Assembly (NCBI GenBank): GCA_013152815.1
Contig: JAADFO010000016.1
Location: 1-42,504 of the forward strand
DNA length: 42,504 bases
Source: Nanobdellati archaeon
GTDB taxonomy: Archaea > Nanobdellota > Nanobdellia > Woesearchaeales > JAADFO01
Reading direction: 5' to 3'
Shown here: positions 11,009 through 19,233 of the stretch, piece after piece
Position numbering within the stretch: position 1 is the stretch's first letter
Layout: every line of letters begins with the position of its first letter
Position numbers and translations under genes: made by a program
Notes under the pieces: model-generated
Databases searched by the model: none
Seen by the model: the letters and a program-made list of their open reading frames with translations, nothing else
What the model was told of the DNA's origin: nothing

Positions 11009-11112
11009 ACAAGGAAAACAAGCGAAAGGACGAACGAAGACGTGAACCAATCCGACGAAGAGGATTACCAACGGAAAAGATCACACAAGCAAATGAGCGA
11101 GGTGTATGCGAA

Positions 11113-11949
11113 ATGAAAGGGAGCATCCGTAATCGAAGTATACTGACTGTGTCAACCATGTTGGCGCTGGTCATTCTCAGTTATTTTGCCTTTGCCGTGC
11201 CGACACAGCCCACAGCTCCAGAGACACTGGACAGACGAGGAGACAGTAGGCTGGACCCGACCAACTATCCTGCGAAATCATTGGAAGCAGAAGCAGGAAA
11301 CATCACCGGAGTCTATATATTCGCGACCACCCAGACCAAGACCTGGGCAGGTTTCTACGGAAACATCAGCGGCAACATCACCTTGGACGACGCCGTGGGG
11401 AATACGTTCTATGATTGGGAAGTTGCCGAACCGAACGGAGAGGTCTACGCAGCCAACGATACGGTGAGCGACTGGAGCACCATCAGATGCATCAACTTTT
11501 CGGCAACCCCTGGAATGACCGTCAACTATGATGGAGGATTAGCAAGCACCGTCGACAATAATCCGCTCAACCTCTCCCTGTTGGAGAACGGCTTCGGCAT
11601 CACCTGGAACGACGAGGATGGTGTCAACGAGACCTTCAACACAGGAACCCATGATGGCTTCTTCGTGGGAACCATCAATATCACGGAAAACAGCTGCATG
11701 ACGACAGATACCTATCAGGACAGCCACTCCGCGGGAGATGCATTCCAGGAAGTGCTCCTGGAGGTCAACAACAGCAACACGGTCATCTTCAGCACCATCA
11801 TAGAGAACAGGGATGCGACCAACGAGACCGATGTGCGCGGCTACAACGGAGCACGACACGACTTCCAGATGCTTGTCCTGGAAGACGGCCACGACGGCCC
11901 AGAAGCTGACCTGACCACCACCTACTACTTTTATGTGGAGCTCGACTAA
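11113..11949 (+). CDS. Array paralog 1: secreted ~250-aa family ending in YYFYVEL
   Basis: Signal peptide; 'TWAGFYGNISGNITLDDAVGNTFYDWEVAEPNGEVYAAND'; 'HDFQMLVLEDGHDG...TTYYFYVELD' C-terminus. Confidence 0.9.
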   Translation: MKGSIRNRSILTVSTMLALVILSYFAFAVPTQPTAPETLDRRGDSRLDPTNYPAKSLEAEAGNITGVYIFATTQTKTWAGFYGNISGNITLDDAVGNTFYDWEVAEPNGEVYAANDTVSDWSTIRCINFSATPGMTVNYDGGLASTVDNNPLNLSLLENGFGITWNDEDGVNETFNTGTHDGFFVGTINITENSCMTTDTYQDSHSAGDAFQEVLLEVNNSNTVIFSTIIENRDATNETDVRGYNGARHDFQMLVLEDGHDGPEADLTTTYYFYVELD

Positions 11950-11986
11950 GGCGAGCTCTCTTTTTTTGCTGTTTTTTTCTTTTTTA
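11938..11986 (+). terminator. Hairpin plus T-tract terminator-like element after array paralog 1
   Basis: GAGCTCG-actaagg-CGAGCTC (11938-11958), overlapping the stop codon, followed by tctttttttgctgtttttttctttttt. Confidence 0.7.
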
Positions 11987-12009
11987 CAGCATGGACGAGG
12001 TGCGTGGAC

Positions 12010-12774
12010 ATGACCAAAAAAAGAACGCCGGCTGCGGGAAGGTTCCTGCAGGCGATCATCATCACCATCTTTCTTGCCAGTGCGCTCATCAGCATCGTGC
12101 AGGCGCTCCCCAGCGGGCCCACATTCGAGTTCATCTCCGAGAGCGAATCTCCTGTGCAGTCATCGACCCAGGACACGAACAGTTCCCATTCAGGCGGGAA
12201 GATCATCGTCGCCAACCTCAACGTGACCCAGCAGGATTCCCACTGGAAGGCCTACGTCGGAAACGTTTCAGGAAGGCTCGTCTTGGAGAACGCCAACAAC
12301 TACTCCATCTTCGAATGGACCATCACCGAAGTGACCGGAGAGGTCTATGCCACCCGAGGGAACTCAGTGAACTGGACGACGGTGGAATGCGCCAACATCA
12401 CTCATGTTGATGCCGAAGAGCTGGCCATGAACCATACTGCCAGCTACACTCCTGACGACAACATCACCAACACGTTCAGCACCGCGAACAATCACAGCAG
12501 CTTCTTTGCAGGGGCGAGCACCATCACCCAGAACAGCTGCAATTTCACCACCCAGACCTTTGTCAACGGTTCCCAACAGGTCGGAAGCACCTATTTCAAG
12601 GAGATATTGCTCTATGACGGCACCAGCATCGTCTATTCGACCTTGATGGAAAGCGACCGATACGGCTATGACACAGGATCGACCTATGACTACCAGATCC
12701 TGGTCGCCGAGAGAGGCGATCCGGAATTCTCCGGACAGAGCACGAACTATTACTTTTACGTCGAGTTGCTGTAA
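12010..12774 (+). CDS. Array paralog 2: secreted ~250-aa family ending in YYFYVEL
   Basis: ATG at 12010 (track start 12004 is GTG); 'HWKAYVGNVSGRLVLENANNYSIFEWTITEVTGEVYATRG'; ends 'NYYFYVELL'. Confidence 0.9.
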   Translation: MTKKRTPAAGRFLQAIIITIFLASALISIVQALPSGPTFEFISESESPVQSSTQDTNSSHSGGKIIVANLNVTQQDSHWKAYVGNVSGRLVLENANNYSIFEWTITEVTGEVYATRGNSVNWTTVECANITHVDAEELAMNHTASYTPDDNITNTFSTANNHSSFFAGASTITQNSCNFTTQTFVNGSQQVGSTYFKEILLYDGTSIVYSTLMESDRYGYDTGSTYDYQILVAERGDPEFSGQSTNYYFYVELL

Positions 12775-12791
12775 GGGCAGCATGCATAAAG

Positions 12792-13748
12792 ATGACATCG
12801 AGGTACTTCGGTCCCTCTGGACCGATAGCCATGGGAGCATTGATAGTGCTGGCCACTGTCCTACTGTTGACTCCGTTCTTTTTCTCGCTTGGAGAGGCCG
12901 CGTACTATGACAACACCACGGTCCTGACCCTCCTGAACGTGACCAATGTGGCTCCGACAATATCCAATGTCCTGGTCTATGACAATGACAGTCTCGTCTC
13001 CGGCAACATCATCCTGAACCAGGGGACGACAGACATCGTCTACTGCAATGCCACCGTTACCGACCTCAACGGCTATCTCGACATCATCGACTACAACGCC
13101 ACATTGTTCCATGAGACCACGACAGCCGGAGCCGCAGACCAGAACATCGACCATTACACCAATGCGACCTGCATGAACAGCACCATCAGCGGGAACATCA
13201 CATCCATAAACGTCCAGTGCACCTTCAATGTGTGGTTCTATGCCAACAACGGAACCTGGACCTGCAATGTCACTGCTTTTGACGGCAACAGCATCAATCA
13301 TAGTTCGGGTACAGAGATCATCGACCCCCTGTTCGCCCTCGACCTGAACACGAGCGTCATCGACTATGGAGAACTGGCTCCCGGTGATTCATCTGCCGAT
13401 GATGTCCCTGTCCGGGTGACCAACTTCGGGAACATGGACATCAACGTGTCGGTCGAGGGCTATGGGGTCACCCTTCATGACGGACTTGCCATGGACTGCA
13501 TCCTGGGAGACATCAATGTGAGCTATGAGAAATATGATGTCCAGCCGGGCCAGACCATCGCCAACATGTACAATCTCACCGAAAACCCCCTCATCAACGG
13601 TGTTCCGGGGCTCACCATCCCGAAGAACACGGTCGACGGTTCGAACTCCACCAACACCACGTTCTGGAAGATGCATGTCCCCTATGGAAATCCCCTAAAA
13701 GGATTCTGCAACGGAACCGTCCTGTTCTCAGCCATCGGCCCTGTGTAA
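12792..13748 (+). CDS. Secreted protein, 'YYDNTTVLTLLNVTN..P' mature N-terminus and 'CNGTVLFSAI' C-terminus; paralog of 20091..21080
   Basis: Hydrophobic signal; 'NFGNMDINVSVEGYGVTLHDGLAMDC' and 'NTTFWKMHVPYG...CNGTVLFSAIGPV'. Confidence 0.88.
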   Translation: MTSRYFGPSGPIAMGALIVLATVLLLTPFFFSLGEAAYYDNTTVLTLLNVTNVAPTISNVLVYDNDSLVSGNIILNQGTTDIVYCNATVTDLNGYLDIIDYNATLFHETTTAGAADQNIDHYTNATCMNSTISGNITSINVQCTFNVWFYANNGTWTCNVTAFDGNSINHSSGTEIIDPLFALDLNTSVIDYGELAPGDSSADDVPVRVTNFGNMDINVSVEGYGVTLHDGLAMDCILGDINVSYEKYDVQPGQTIANMYNLTENPLINGVPGLTIPKNTVDGSNSTNTTFWKMHVPYGNPLKGFCNGTVLFSAIGPV

Positions 13749-13826
13749 ATATATCCTCTGCAGTAAAGAGAACGACAGAGACAGGATATGCAGAGGACGG
13801 GACAGTCCTGCAGCAACCTACCTCTT

Positions 13827-13858
13827 TCTTATTCTTTATATCTCTTATTCTTTATATC
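13827..13858. repeat. Two perfect tandem copies of the 16-mer tcttattctttatatc
   Basis: 13827-13842 and 13843-13858 identical; T-rich intergenic region. Confidence 0.85.
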
Positions 13859-13975
13859 GTTCAGATGCTTATATCATTTAGATACCGTACCGTTCAGATA
13901 CATACAGATCGAATGAACCTCCCGAAAAGAGGCATCCCTTTGTCTTGCATGGATCTTGCATGAAGGAACCAAACA

Positions 13976-14055
13976 TTTATATACTGATTCTTACATGGAA
14001 TAAACTTATGCTGAAAATTGCAATATTTGTGCAATAGATACTTACATAGAATAAA
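13976..14055 (+). promoter_or_regulatory. Promoter region of 14090..14599: TATA-like TTTATATAC (13976-13984) and direct repeat CTTACATRGAATAAA (13990-14004; 14041-14055)
   Basis: cttacatggaataaa and cttacatagaataaa, 51 nt apart, just upstream of the regulator start. Confidence 0.6.
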
Positions 14056-14089
14056 TATCCACTGACATAATATAACAACAGGGACAACA

Positions 14090-14599
14090 GTGTCGCCAAA
14101 ATCCGGCAGAAGAGAGGACCTTGCAGCGAGATTCAGCGTTTTCCTCAGGCAGGAATATGGAGTAGAACTTGACCAGCTACTCGAAGGGCTGCAGGAACCA
14201 GAGAAAGAGACACCAGAAGTTCCGGTCTCCATCTTCTCGACCACCTTAAGCACGTTGGAGACGGTCATCAAGTACCAGAGAGAGGTCAGAGGCCTGAGCT
14301 TCTCGGCCATCGGCCAGATCCTGAAGAGACATCCTGCTTCTCTGACGACATCCTACAGACGGTCCCTGAACAAATACCCCGACAGGTTCACCCGAACCAC
14401 TTTCAAGGATTCTGTCATCAGGATACCGCTTTCCATCTTCACAGAGAAGCTCGCCCCTTTAGAAGCGCTCGTATGGTTCCTCAGCCAGGACCTGGGACTT
14501 CGGCTCTGTGACATCGCGAGAATCATCCATATAGACCAGCGGACAGCATGGACGGTCAGAGCGAGGGCAAGGAAAAAACAGAAGGAGGCGGTCCTATGA
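14090..14599 (+). CDS. Small DNA-binding protein with two tandem helix-turn-helix repeats
   Basis: GTG start. Internal duplication: 'VPVSIFSTTLSTLETVIKYQREVRGLSFSAIGQILKRHPASLTTSYRR' vs 'IPLSIFTEKLAPLEALVWFLSQDLGLRLCDIARIIHIDQRTAWTVRAR'. Confidence 0.8.
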   Translation: MSPKSGRREDLAARFSVFLRQEYGVELDQLLEGLQEPEKETPEVPVSIFSTTLSTLETVIKYQREVRGLSFSAIGQILKRHPASLTTSYRRSLNKYPDRFTRTTFKDSVIRIPLSIFTEKLAPLEALVWFLSQDLGLRLCDIARIIHIDQRTAWTVRARARKKQKEAVL

Positions 14600-15336
14600 A
14601 TCCTGCCCTGACGAGAAAGCAGGCACGCCGCCTCCTCGGCTGGATCATGGTCCTTCTCCTGGTGAGCCTTTCCCTCGGGAACGTCCTTTCCCAGAGCCAG
14701 CCTGCAGGTCCGAACATCATATCCCAGACAACTGAGACAGCCACACCGAACGCTGCACTGAACATCACCACAGCAGGAGGGACCATAACGACGATGGTAT
14801 TGAACGGGACCACCCAGAATCCCCACTGGAAGGCCTATGTCGGAAACGTGACAGGAAGGCTGGTGCTCCAGGACGGTGCGAACTACAGCATCTACAACTG
14901 GCAGCTGACCAACCCTTCAGGAGAGGTCTATGCATCACGCAACAATACCGTGAACTGGACATCCATCAGATGCGCCAACTCGACCCAGATAGCGACTGAA
15001 GAGACCAACATGAACCACACGGCAAGTGCTGTCGACAGCATCGCCAACACCTTCACCGATTCCACCCACCAGGAGTTCTGGACAGGAGGCACCCAGTTCA
15101 CTGCGAACGAATGCGGATTCACCACAGCAACCTATGTGAACAACACCAACCAGAGCGAGCTGTTCCAGGAGATAGCTCTCTACGACGGGTCCTCGATCGT
15201 CTATGCGACCATCATCGACCCGAATACCGCCGGTTTCGACTATGGACGATATGATTTCCAGCTCATCGTACCCGAGAAAGGATGGGAAGGGCCGACCTCC
15301 TCAACACCCTATTATTTCTGGGTCGAACTGGTATAA
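14596..15336 (+). CDS. Array paralog 3: secreted ~250-aa family ending in YYFWVEL
   Basis: ATGA overlap with the 14090 gene (ATG 14596), SD ggaggcgg; 'HWKAYVGNVTGRLVLQDGANYSIYNW...GEVYASR'; ends 'PYYFWVELV'. Confidence 0.9.
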   Translation: MNPALTRKQARRLLGWIMVLLLVSLSLGNVLSQSQPAGPNIISQTTETATPNAALNITTAGGTITTMVLNGTTQNPHWKAYVGNVTGRLVLQDGANYSIYNWQLTNPSGEVYASRNNTVNWTSIRCANSTQIATEETNMNHTASAVDSIANTFTDSTHQEFWTGGTQFTANECGFTTATYVNNTNQSELFQEIALYDGSSIVYATIIDPNTAGFDYGRYDFQLIVPEKGWEGPTSSTPYYFWVELV

Positions 15337-15444
15337 GAAAAGCACAGATAGAAAAGCAGATGAAAGATACGCAGTCAATAAAAAGAACTACTTAAATAAT
15401 CATTGAAATAGAGAAAGACACCATTTCTATGACGAGAGGAGCTT

Positions 15445-15536
15445 ACTGATTAAGTATTTGCTTAACTTGATTAAGTTACGAAGTTATGGAGATAATGATG
15501 TTCAGCATTTCATAAAGAGAGAAAAATTTATATATA
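15445..15536 (+). promoter_or_regulatory. Promoter/operator region of the first wHTH gene: ACTGATTAAGTA (15445-15456), AACTTGATTAAGTT dyad, TATA TTTATATATA (15527-15536)
   Basis: Direct reading; the 12-mer actgattaagta recurs at 17275-17286. Confidence 0.6.
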
Positions 15537-15688
15537 AGTCTCCATATAAGTAGAGTAAGGTGGAGAATCGTATATTAATTGCTTAATGAGGTAGTCTGGA
15601 GGCTGCAAAGTGCAGAAGATGATATCCTCGAAGCAGGCAGGAAGGCCAAAGACCATCCCCCGGGGATGGAACAGTGGATGTGGAAGAC

Positions 15689-16345
15689 ATGGACCTGGAA
15701 ACACTCTTTACAACCTCAAAATGGGAGATTCTCGAGAAGATTGCACAGCAGCCGATGAGCCCGCTCCAGCTTTCTTCATCACTGCACACCTCTCCTGCAA
15801 ATGTGAGCCAGCAGGTCAAGCTGCTGCAGATCGCCGGCCTTCTTGAGAAAGAGAAGGTCCCCACAAGGGAGACCGGCAAACCGAGAGCCCTGTTCTCGCT
15901 CAAGGATGATTTCTCCTATCTCATCAGCGTGGCAAAAGAGGGCGCAAGAAAAGGGCTCATCCCGACAGACGCGAAGAAGAGGCTCATCCTCAACTCCTGG
16001 ATGGCCGACGATGCAGAACTGGAGCAGATGGCCTTCGACTTGGCCACGGTCTTTCGGGAGAAGTTCGACGCCGTCGGCGGCGTCGCCTGGGACCCGACCC
16101 ATCATCTCCTCTTCCTGGTCATCGACGACAAAGAAAGCGCAGGGGCAGAGATCGAGAGCATGAGAGACAGCACCCTACGGAACCATCATCATCTGCAGGT
16201 GCTCGACAGGAAACGGTTCATCTCCCTCCTTGAGGAGAGTGCATCTGACCAGGAGAACAGCAGAGAGAACCAGGACAACCCGATACAGCTTCTTGTGATC
16301 GACAGCCACATGGCAGAACAGATACGAGACCAGCACGGAAGATAG
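15689..16345 (+). CDS. Winged-helix (ArsR/MarR-like) transcriptional regulator
   Basis: 'MDLETLFTTSKWEILEKIAQQPMSPLQLSSSLHTSPANVSQQVKLLQIAGLLEKEKV...' wHTH; paralog of 17597..18247, and alignment to MELETLF favours ATG 15689 over GTG 15674. Confidence 0.85.
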   Translation: MDLETLFTTSKWEILEKIAQQPMSPLQLSSSLHTSPANVSQQVKLLQIAGLLEKEKVPTRETGKPRALFSLKDDFSYLISVAKEGARKGLIPTDAKKRLILNSWMADDAELEQMAFDLATVFREKFDAVGGVAWDPTHHLLFLVIDDKESAGAEIESMRDSTLRNHHHLQVLDRKRFISLLEESASDQENSRENQDNPIQLLVIDSHMAEQIRDQHGR

Positions 16346-16360
16346 AAGAAGGAAACGGGG

Positions 16361-17158
16361 ATGCAGCGGATGGACAGAAGTTCAGCGATGATGAAAGGGA
16401 AGAAAAGGGAGACGATGAAAGCTTCCTTCCTGCTTCTGGTCGGCATGTTTATCCTGGTCTCCGCATCGTTCGACGCAGCGGCAGATCCTGTCGCTCCGAC
16501 GACGCTCTCAGAGATCTCAAGCTCGACCAGGACATTTCCCGGAGGGAACAAGACCACCAACGCGACAGCAGGATATCTTACCGAAGTGAAGATAGAGGGC
16601 ATCGCCGTCGTCACCGAAGGCTGGCAGGGCTACTACGGCAACATCAGCGGGGAAGTGATCCTGGACGACGCTGACAACAATACGCTCTTCTCCTGGAACC
16701 TCATCTCGCCGGGAGGGGAGATCCTGGCCATACGGAACAGCAGCGTGGACTGGTCCAGCGGACAGGTCAGCTGTCCTAATACCACCCACATCAGCACCGA
16801 GAACACGCTCATCTTCCCGGGGATCTATGGCGACGACACCGATAACCTCACCAACACCTTCAACGACACGACCCATCCTGCTTTTTCCATCGGAAGCAAC
16901 AGCTTCTCAGCAGATAAGTGCAACTATTCTCTCGCTACCTATGTCAATGACAACGCCGACACGGCAAGGACCTTCAATGAGACCCTGCTCTATTCAGAGA
17001 ACACCAAGACCATGATCTATGTGGGACTGATCAATCCGAAACAGGAAGGGTTCAAGAGCGGCACCGACAAGCATGACTTCCAGATGCTGGTCGGAGAGGA
17101 CGGACACGGCAACAATGCCACCACCAGATACTTCTTCTTTGTCGAACTCAATCCATAG
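16361..17158 (+). CDS. Array paralog 4: secreted ~250-aa family ending in YFFFVEL
   Basis: 'WQGYYGNISGEVILDDADNNTLFSWNLISPGGEILAIRN'; 'HDFQMLVGEDGHGNNATTRYFFFVELNP'; 15 nt after the wHTH stop. Confidence 0.9.
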   Translation: MQRMDRSSAMMKGKKRETMKASFLLLVGMFILVSASFDAAADPVAPTTLSEISSSTRTFPGGNKTTNATAGYLTEVKIEGIAVVTEGWQGYYGNISGEVILDDADNNTLFSWNLISPGGEILAIRNSSVDWSSGQVSCPNTTHISTENTLIFPGIYGDDTDNLTNTFNDTTHPAFSIGSNSFSADKCNYSLATYVNDNADTARTFNETLLYSENTKTMIYVGLINPKQEGFKSGTDKHDFQMLVGEDGHGNNATTRYFFFVELNP

Positions 17159-17274
17159 ATCAGAGGGCATTCCCTGACCTGAGATCGATTGGCCGACCTG
17201 ATCGATCGGCAGGCTCGTTCTTGAAGCGGATGATGGCGCAGACGTATCTGAAAAGGATCGAAACACACCGTTTC

Positions 17275-17440
17275 ACTGATTAAGTAATCATTAAAGTTAA
17301 TTAATCACACAATCATATCACTTCTCGACGACAGAAAAGTCACGATAAGAACAGACAATACTTAAGCAAGTATTGAAATTATTAAATCTGATTTCTTAAT
17401 TATTGACAGCAATTAACAAATAATCGAAATATTTATATAT
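17275..17440 (+). promoter_or_regulatory. Promoter/operator region of the second wHTH gene: ACTGATTAAGTA (17275-17286), CAATACTT-AAGC-AAGTATTG dyad (17356-17375), TATA TTTATATATT (17431-17440)
   Basis: Perfect 8-bp inverted repeat; 12-mer shared with the 15445 region. Confidence 0.65.
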
Positions 17441-17596
17441 TAGGGGCACCAAGAGTACATCAAGGTATGAAATTGTATACTGGGAGTGGACTTCCAAAAA
17501 CCCCTGGTCTTTCAGCCTGACGACGATTTTCCACCGACAACGTCCCTGGTCTGAACGAAGCATCAGACAGCATAGCGACAACAGAGGCCCACAGTA

Positions 17597-18247
17597 ATGG
17601 AACTAGAGACCCTCTTCACAACATCCAAATGGGAGATCCTGGGAAAGATCTCTCAGAGACCGGCCAGTCCTCTCCAGCTTTCCGCCCAACTCTCCACCAC
17701 CATAGCCAACATAAGCCAGCAGATACGGCTCCTGGATGTGGCCGGGCTTCTCGACAAGAAGAAGATCTCCACCAGGGAAAGCGGAAAGCCCCGCACCCTG
17801 TTCTCTGTGAAGGACGATTTCTCATACCTTATCCTGGTCTCTGCAGAAGGGGCAAAAAAAGGGCTCATCAAGGTCAGCAGGTCGAAACGGCTCATCATGA
17901 ACGCCTGGCTGAGCAAGGAACAGGAGACAGAATCCATCGCCTACCGCGTGCACGAACAGCTTGCCGACCAGCTCGGCTCTGTCAGCGCGGTGGTGCATCA
18001 CCGGAAGAAAAGAGAGCTCATCATCGTCTCGGATAGTCAAAAGGAGCTCGCACGGGACATCGAGAGGCTGAGAAAGAGCGTGTCAGGTCTCACCCAGAAG
18101 GTGAGGACCATGGACACCAAGGAATTCGTCTCTTACCTCAGGGCCCTTCAGGTGACCGACATCAATGATCTCTTCACGGTCCTTCTCCTCGACCATGACA
18201 TCACAGGAAGATTGCAGAGGAGCGGAAAAGAGGAAAGGGAGACATGA
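17597..18247 (+). CDS. Winged-helix (ArsR/MarR-like) transcriptional regulator, paralog of 15689..16345
   Basis: 'MELETLFTTSKWEILGKISQRPASPLQLSAQLSTTIANISQQIRLLDVAGLLDKKKISTRESGKPRTLFSVKDDFSYLI'. Confidence 0.87.
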   Translation: MELETLFTTSKWEILGKISQRPASPLQLSAQLSTTIANISQQIRLLDVAGLLDKKKISTRESGKPRTLFSVKDDFSYLILVSAEGAKKGLIKVSRSKRLIMNAWLSKEQETESIAYRVHEQLADQLGSVSAVVHHRKKRELIIVSDSQKELARDIERLRKSVSGLTQKVRTMDTKEFVSYLRALQVTDINDLFTVLLLDHDITGRLQRSGKEERET

Positions 18248-18272
18248 GCAAGAGACGATCGGAGAGAGGAAG

Positions 18273-18380
18273 ATGAGATTCAACCACAGCATAAGCAACG
18301 CATTCGTAGCGGCTATGGAACAGCGGACCTTCCAGCGGCTGAAAAGTCTTTCCCTGGACCGCAGACAAACGAAAAGGTGA
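18273..18380 (+). CDS. Possible 35-aa small protein (MRFNHSISNAFVAAMEQRTFQRLKSLSLDRRQTKR) between regulator and paralog 5
   Basis: Linked to the wHTH gene through a 10-codon ORF (18244-18276) by two consecutive ATGA overlaps; ends 6 nt before 18387. Confidence 0.4.
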   Translation: MRFNHSISNAFVAAMEQRTFQRLKSLSLDRRQTKR

Positions 18381-18386
18381 TGGTGT

Positions 18387-19133
18387 ATGAAAAGAAACGA
18401 ACTGATGATAATCCTGATGGTGGCGGTGACCGTGATGACTGCCTATACGGTCATGGCAGACCCGAACATACCTGCGGTGCTCAGCCAGCTCTCTACGAGC
18501 ACCCGGACCATCGATGGTGCGAACAAGACCAATGACGCTCTGGCAGGGAACCTGACAGAGATCGCCATCGATGACACCAAGGTCACCCAAGGGTGGCAGG
18601 GCTACTACGGAAACGTCTCAGGGACCATCGTCCTCGACGACGCCCTCAACAACTCCATGTACACCTGGGACCAGAGTTCAGCGAGCGGAGAGATCTATGC
18701 ATCGAGGAACTTCAGCATAGACTTCTCATCGGGACAGATCGTCTGTGCTAACACAGCCAACGTGAGCATCGAGAACACAGCCATCTTCCCGGGAACCGCG
18801 GGAAATGATGCTGATAACGTCACCAACACGTTCAGCCAGACCACCCATCCGGAGATCGTCGTCGGATCGAACACCATAACGGCAGATTCCTGCTCATATA
18901 CCCTGTCGACCTATGTCGATGATGCAGCAGACGCGACCAGGACCTTCAACGAGACCCTGCTCTACTCCAAGAACATGAACAGCATCATCTATACAGCGAT
19001 CATAGCCCAGGACGCTGAAGGGTTCAAGTCCGGGACCGACAGCCATGATTTCCAGATGCTGGTCGGAGAGGACGGGCACAGCGGCGACACGGCAACAACG
19101 ACGTATTACTTCTACGTCGAACTCAGCGCATAA
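18387..19133 (+). CDS. Array paralog 5: secreted ~250-aa family ending in YYFYVEL
   Basis: 'WQGYYGNVSGTIVLDDALNNSMYTWDQSSASGEIYASRN'; ends 'TTTYYFYVELSA'. Confidence 0.9.
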   Translation: MKRNELMIILMVAVTVMTAYTVMADPNIPAVLSQLSTSTRTIDGANKTNDALAGNLTEIAIDDTKVTQGWQGYYGNVSGTIVLDDALNNSMYTWDQSSASGEIYASRNFSIDFSSGQIVCANTANVSIENTAIFPGTAGNDADNVTNTFSQTTHPEIVVGSNTITADSCSYTLSTYVDDAADATRTFNETLLYSKNMNSIIYTAIIAQDAEGFKSGTDSHDFQMLVGEDGHSGDTATTTYYFYVELSA

Positions 19134-19233
19134 GGATACTGAACAGAAAAAAAGACCGAAAGGTAAGAACGAAGAGAACAAGCGAAGAGAACAGGAACAC
19201 AGAACAGAAAACGAATGACAACGTGAACGGTTG

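Noticed and set aside
13749-14089. Possible CRISPR-like array from short repeats in AT-rich intergenic DNA
   Set aside because: Only two copies of each repeat, no regular spacers and no cas genes in the window.
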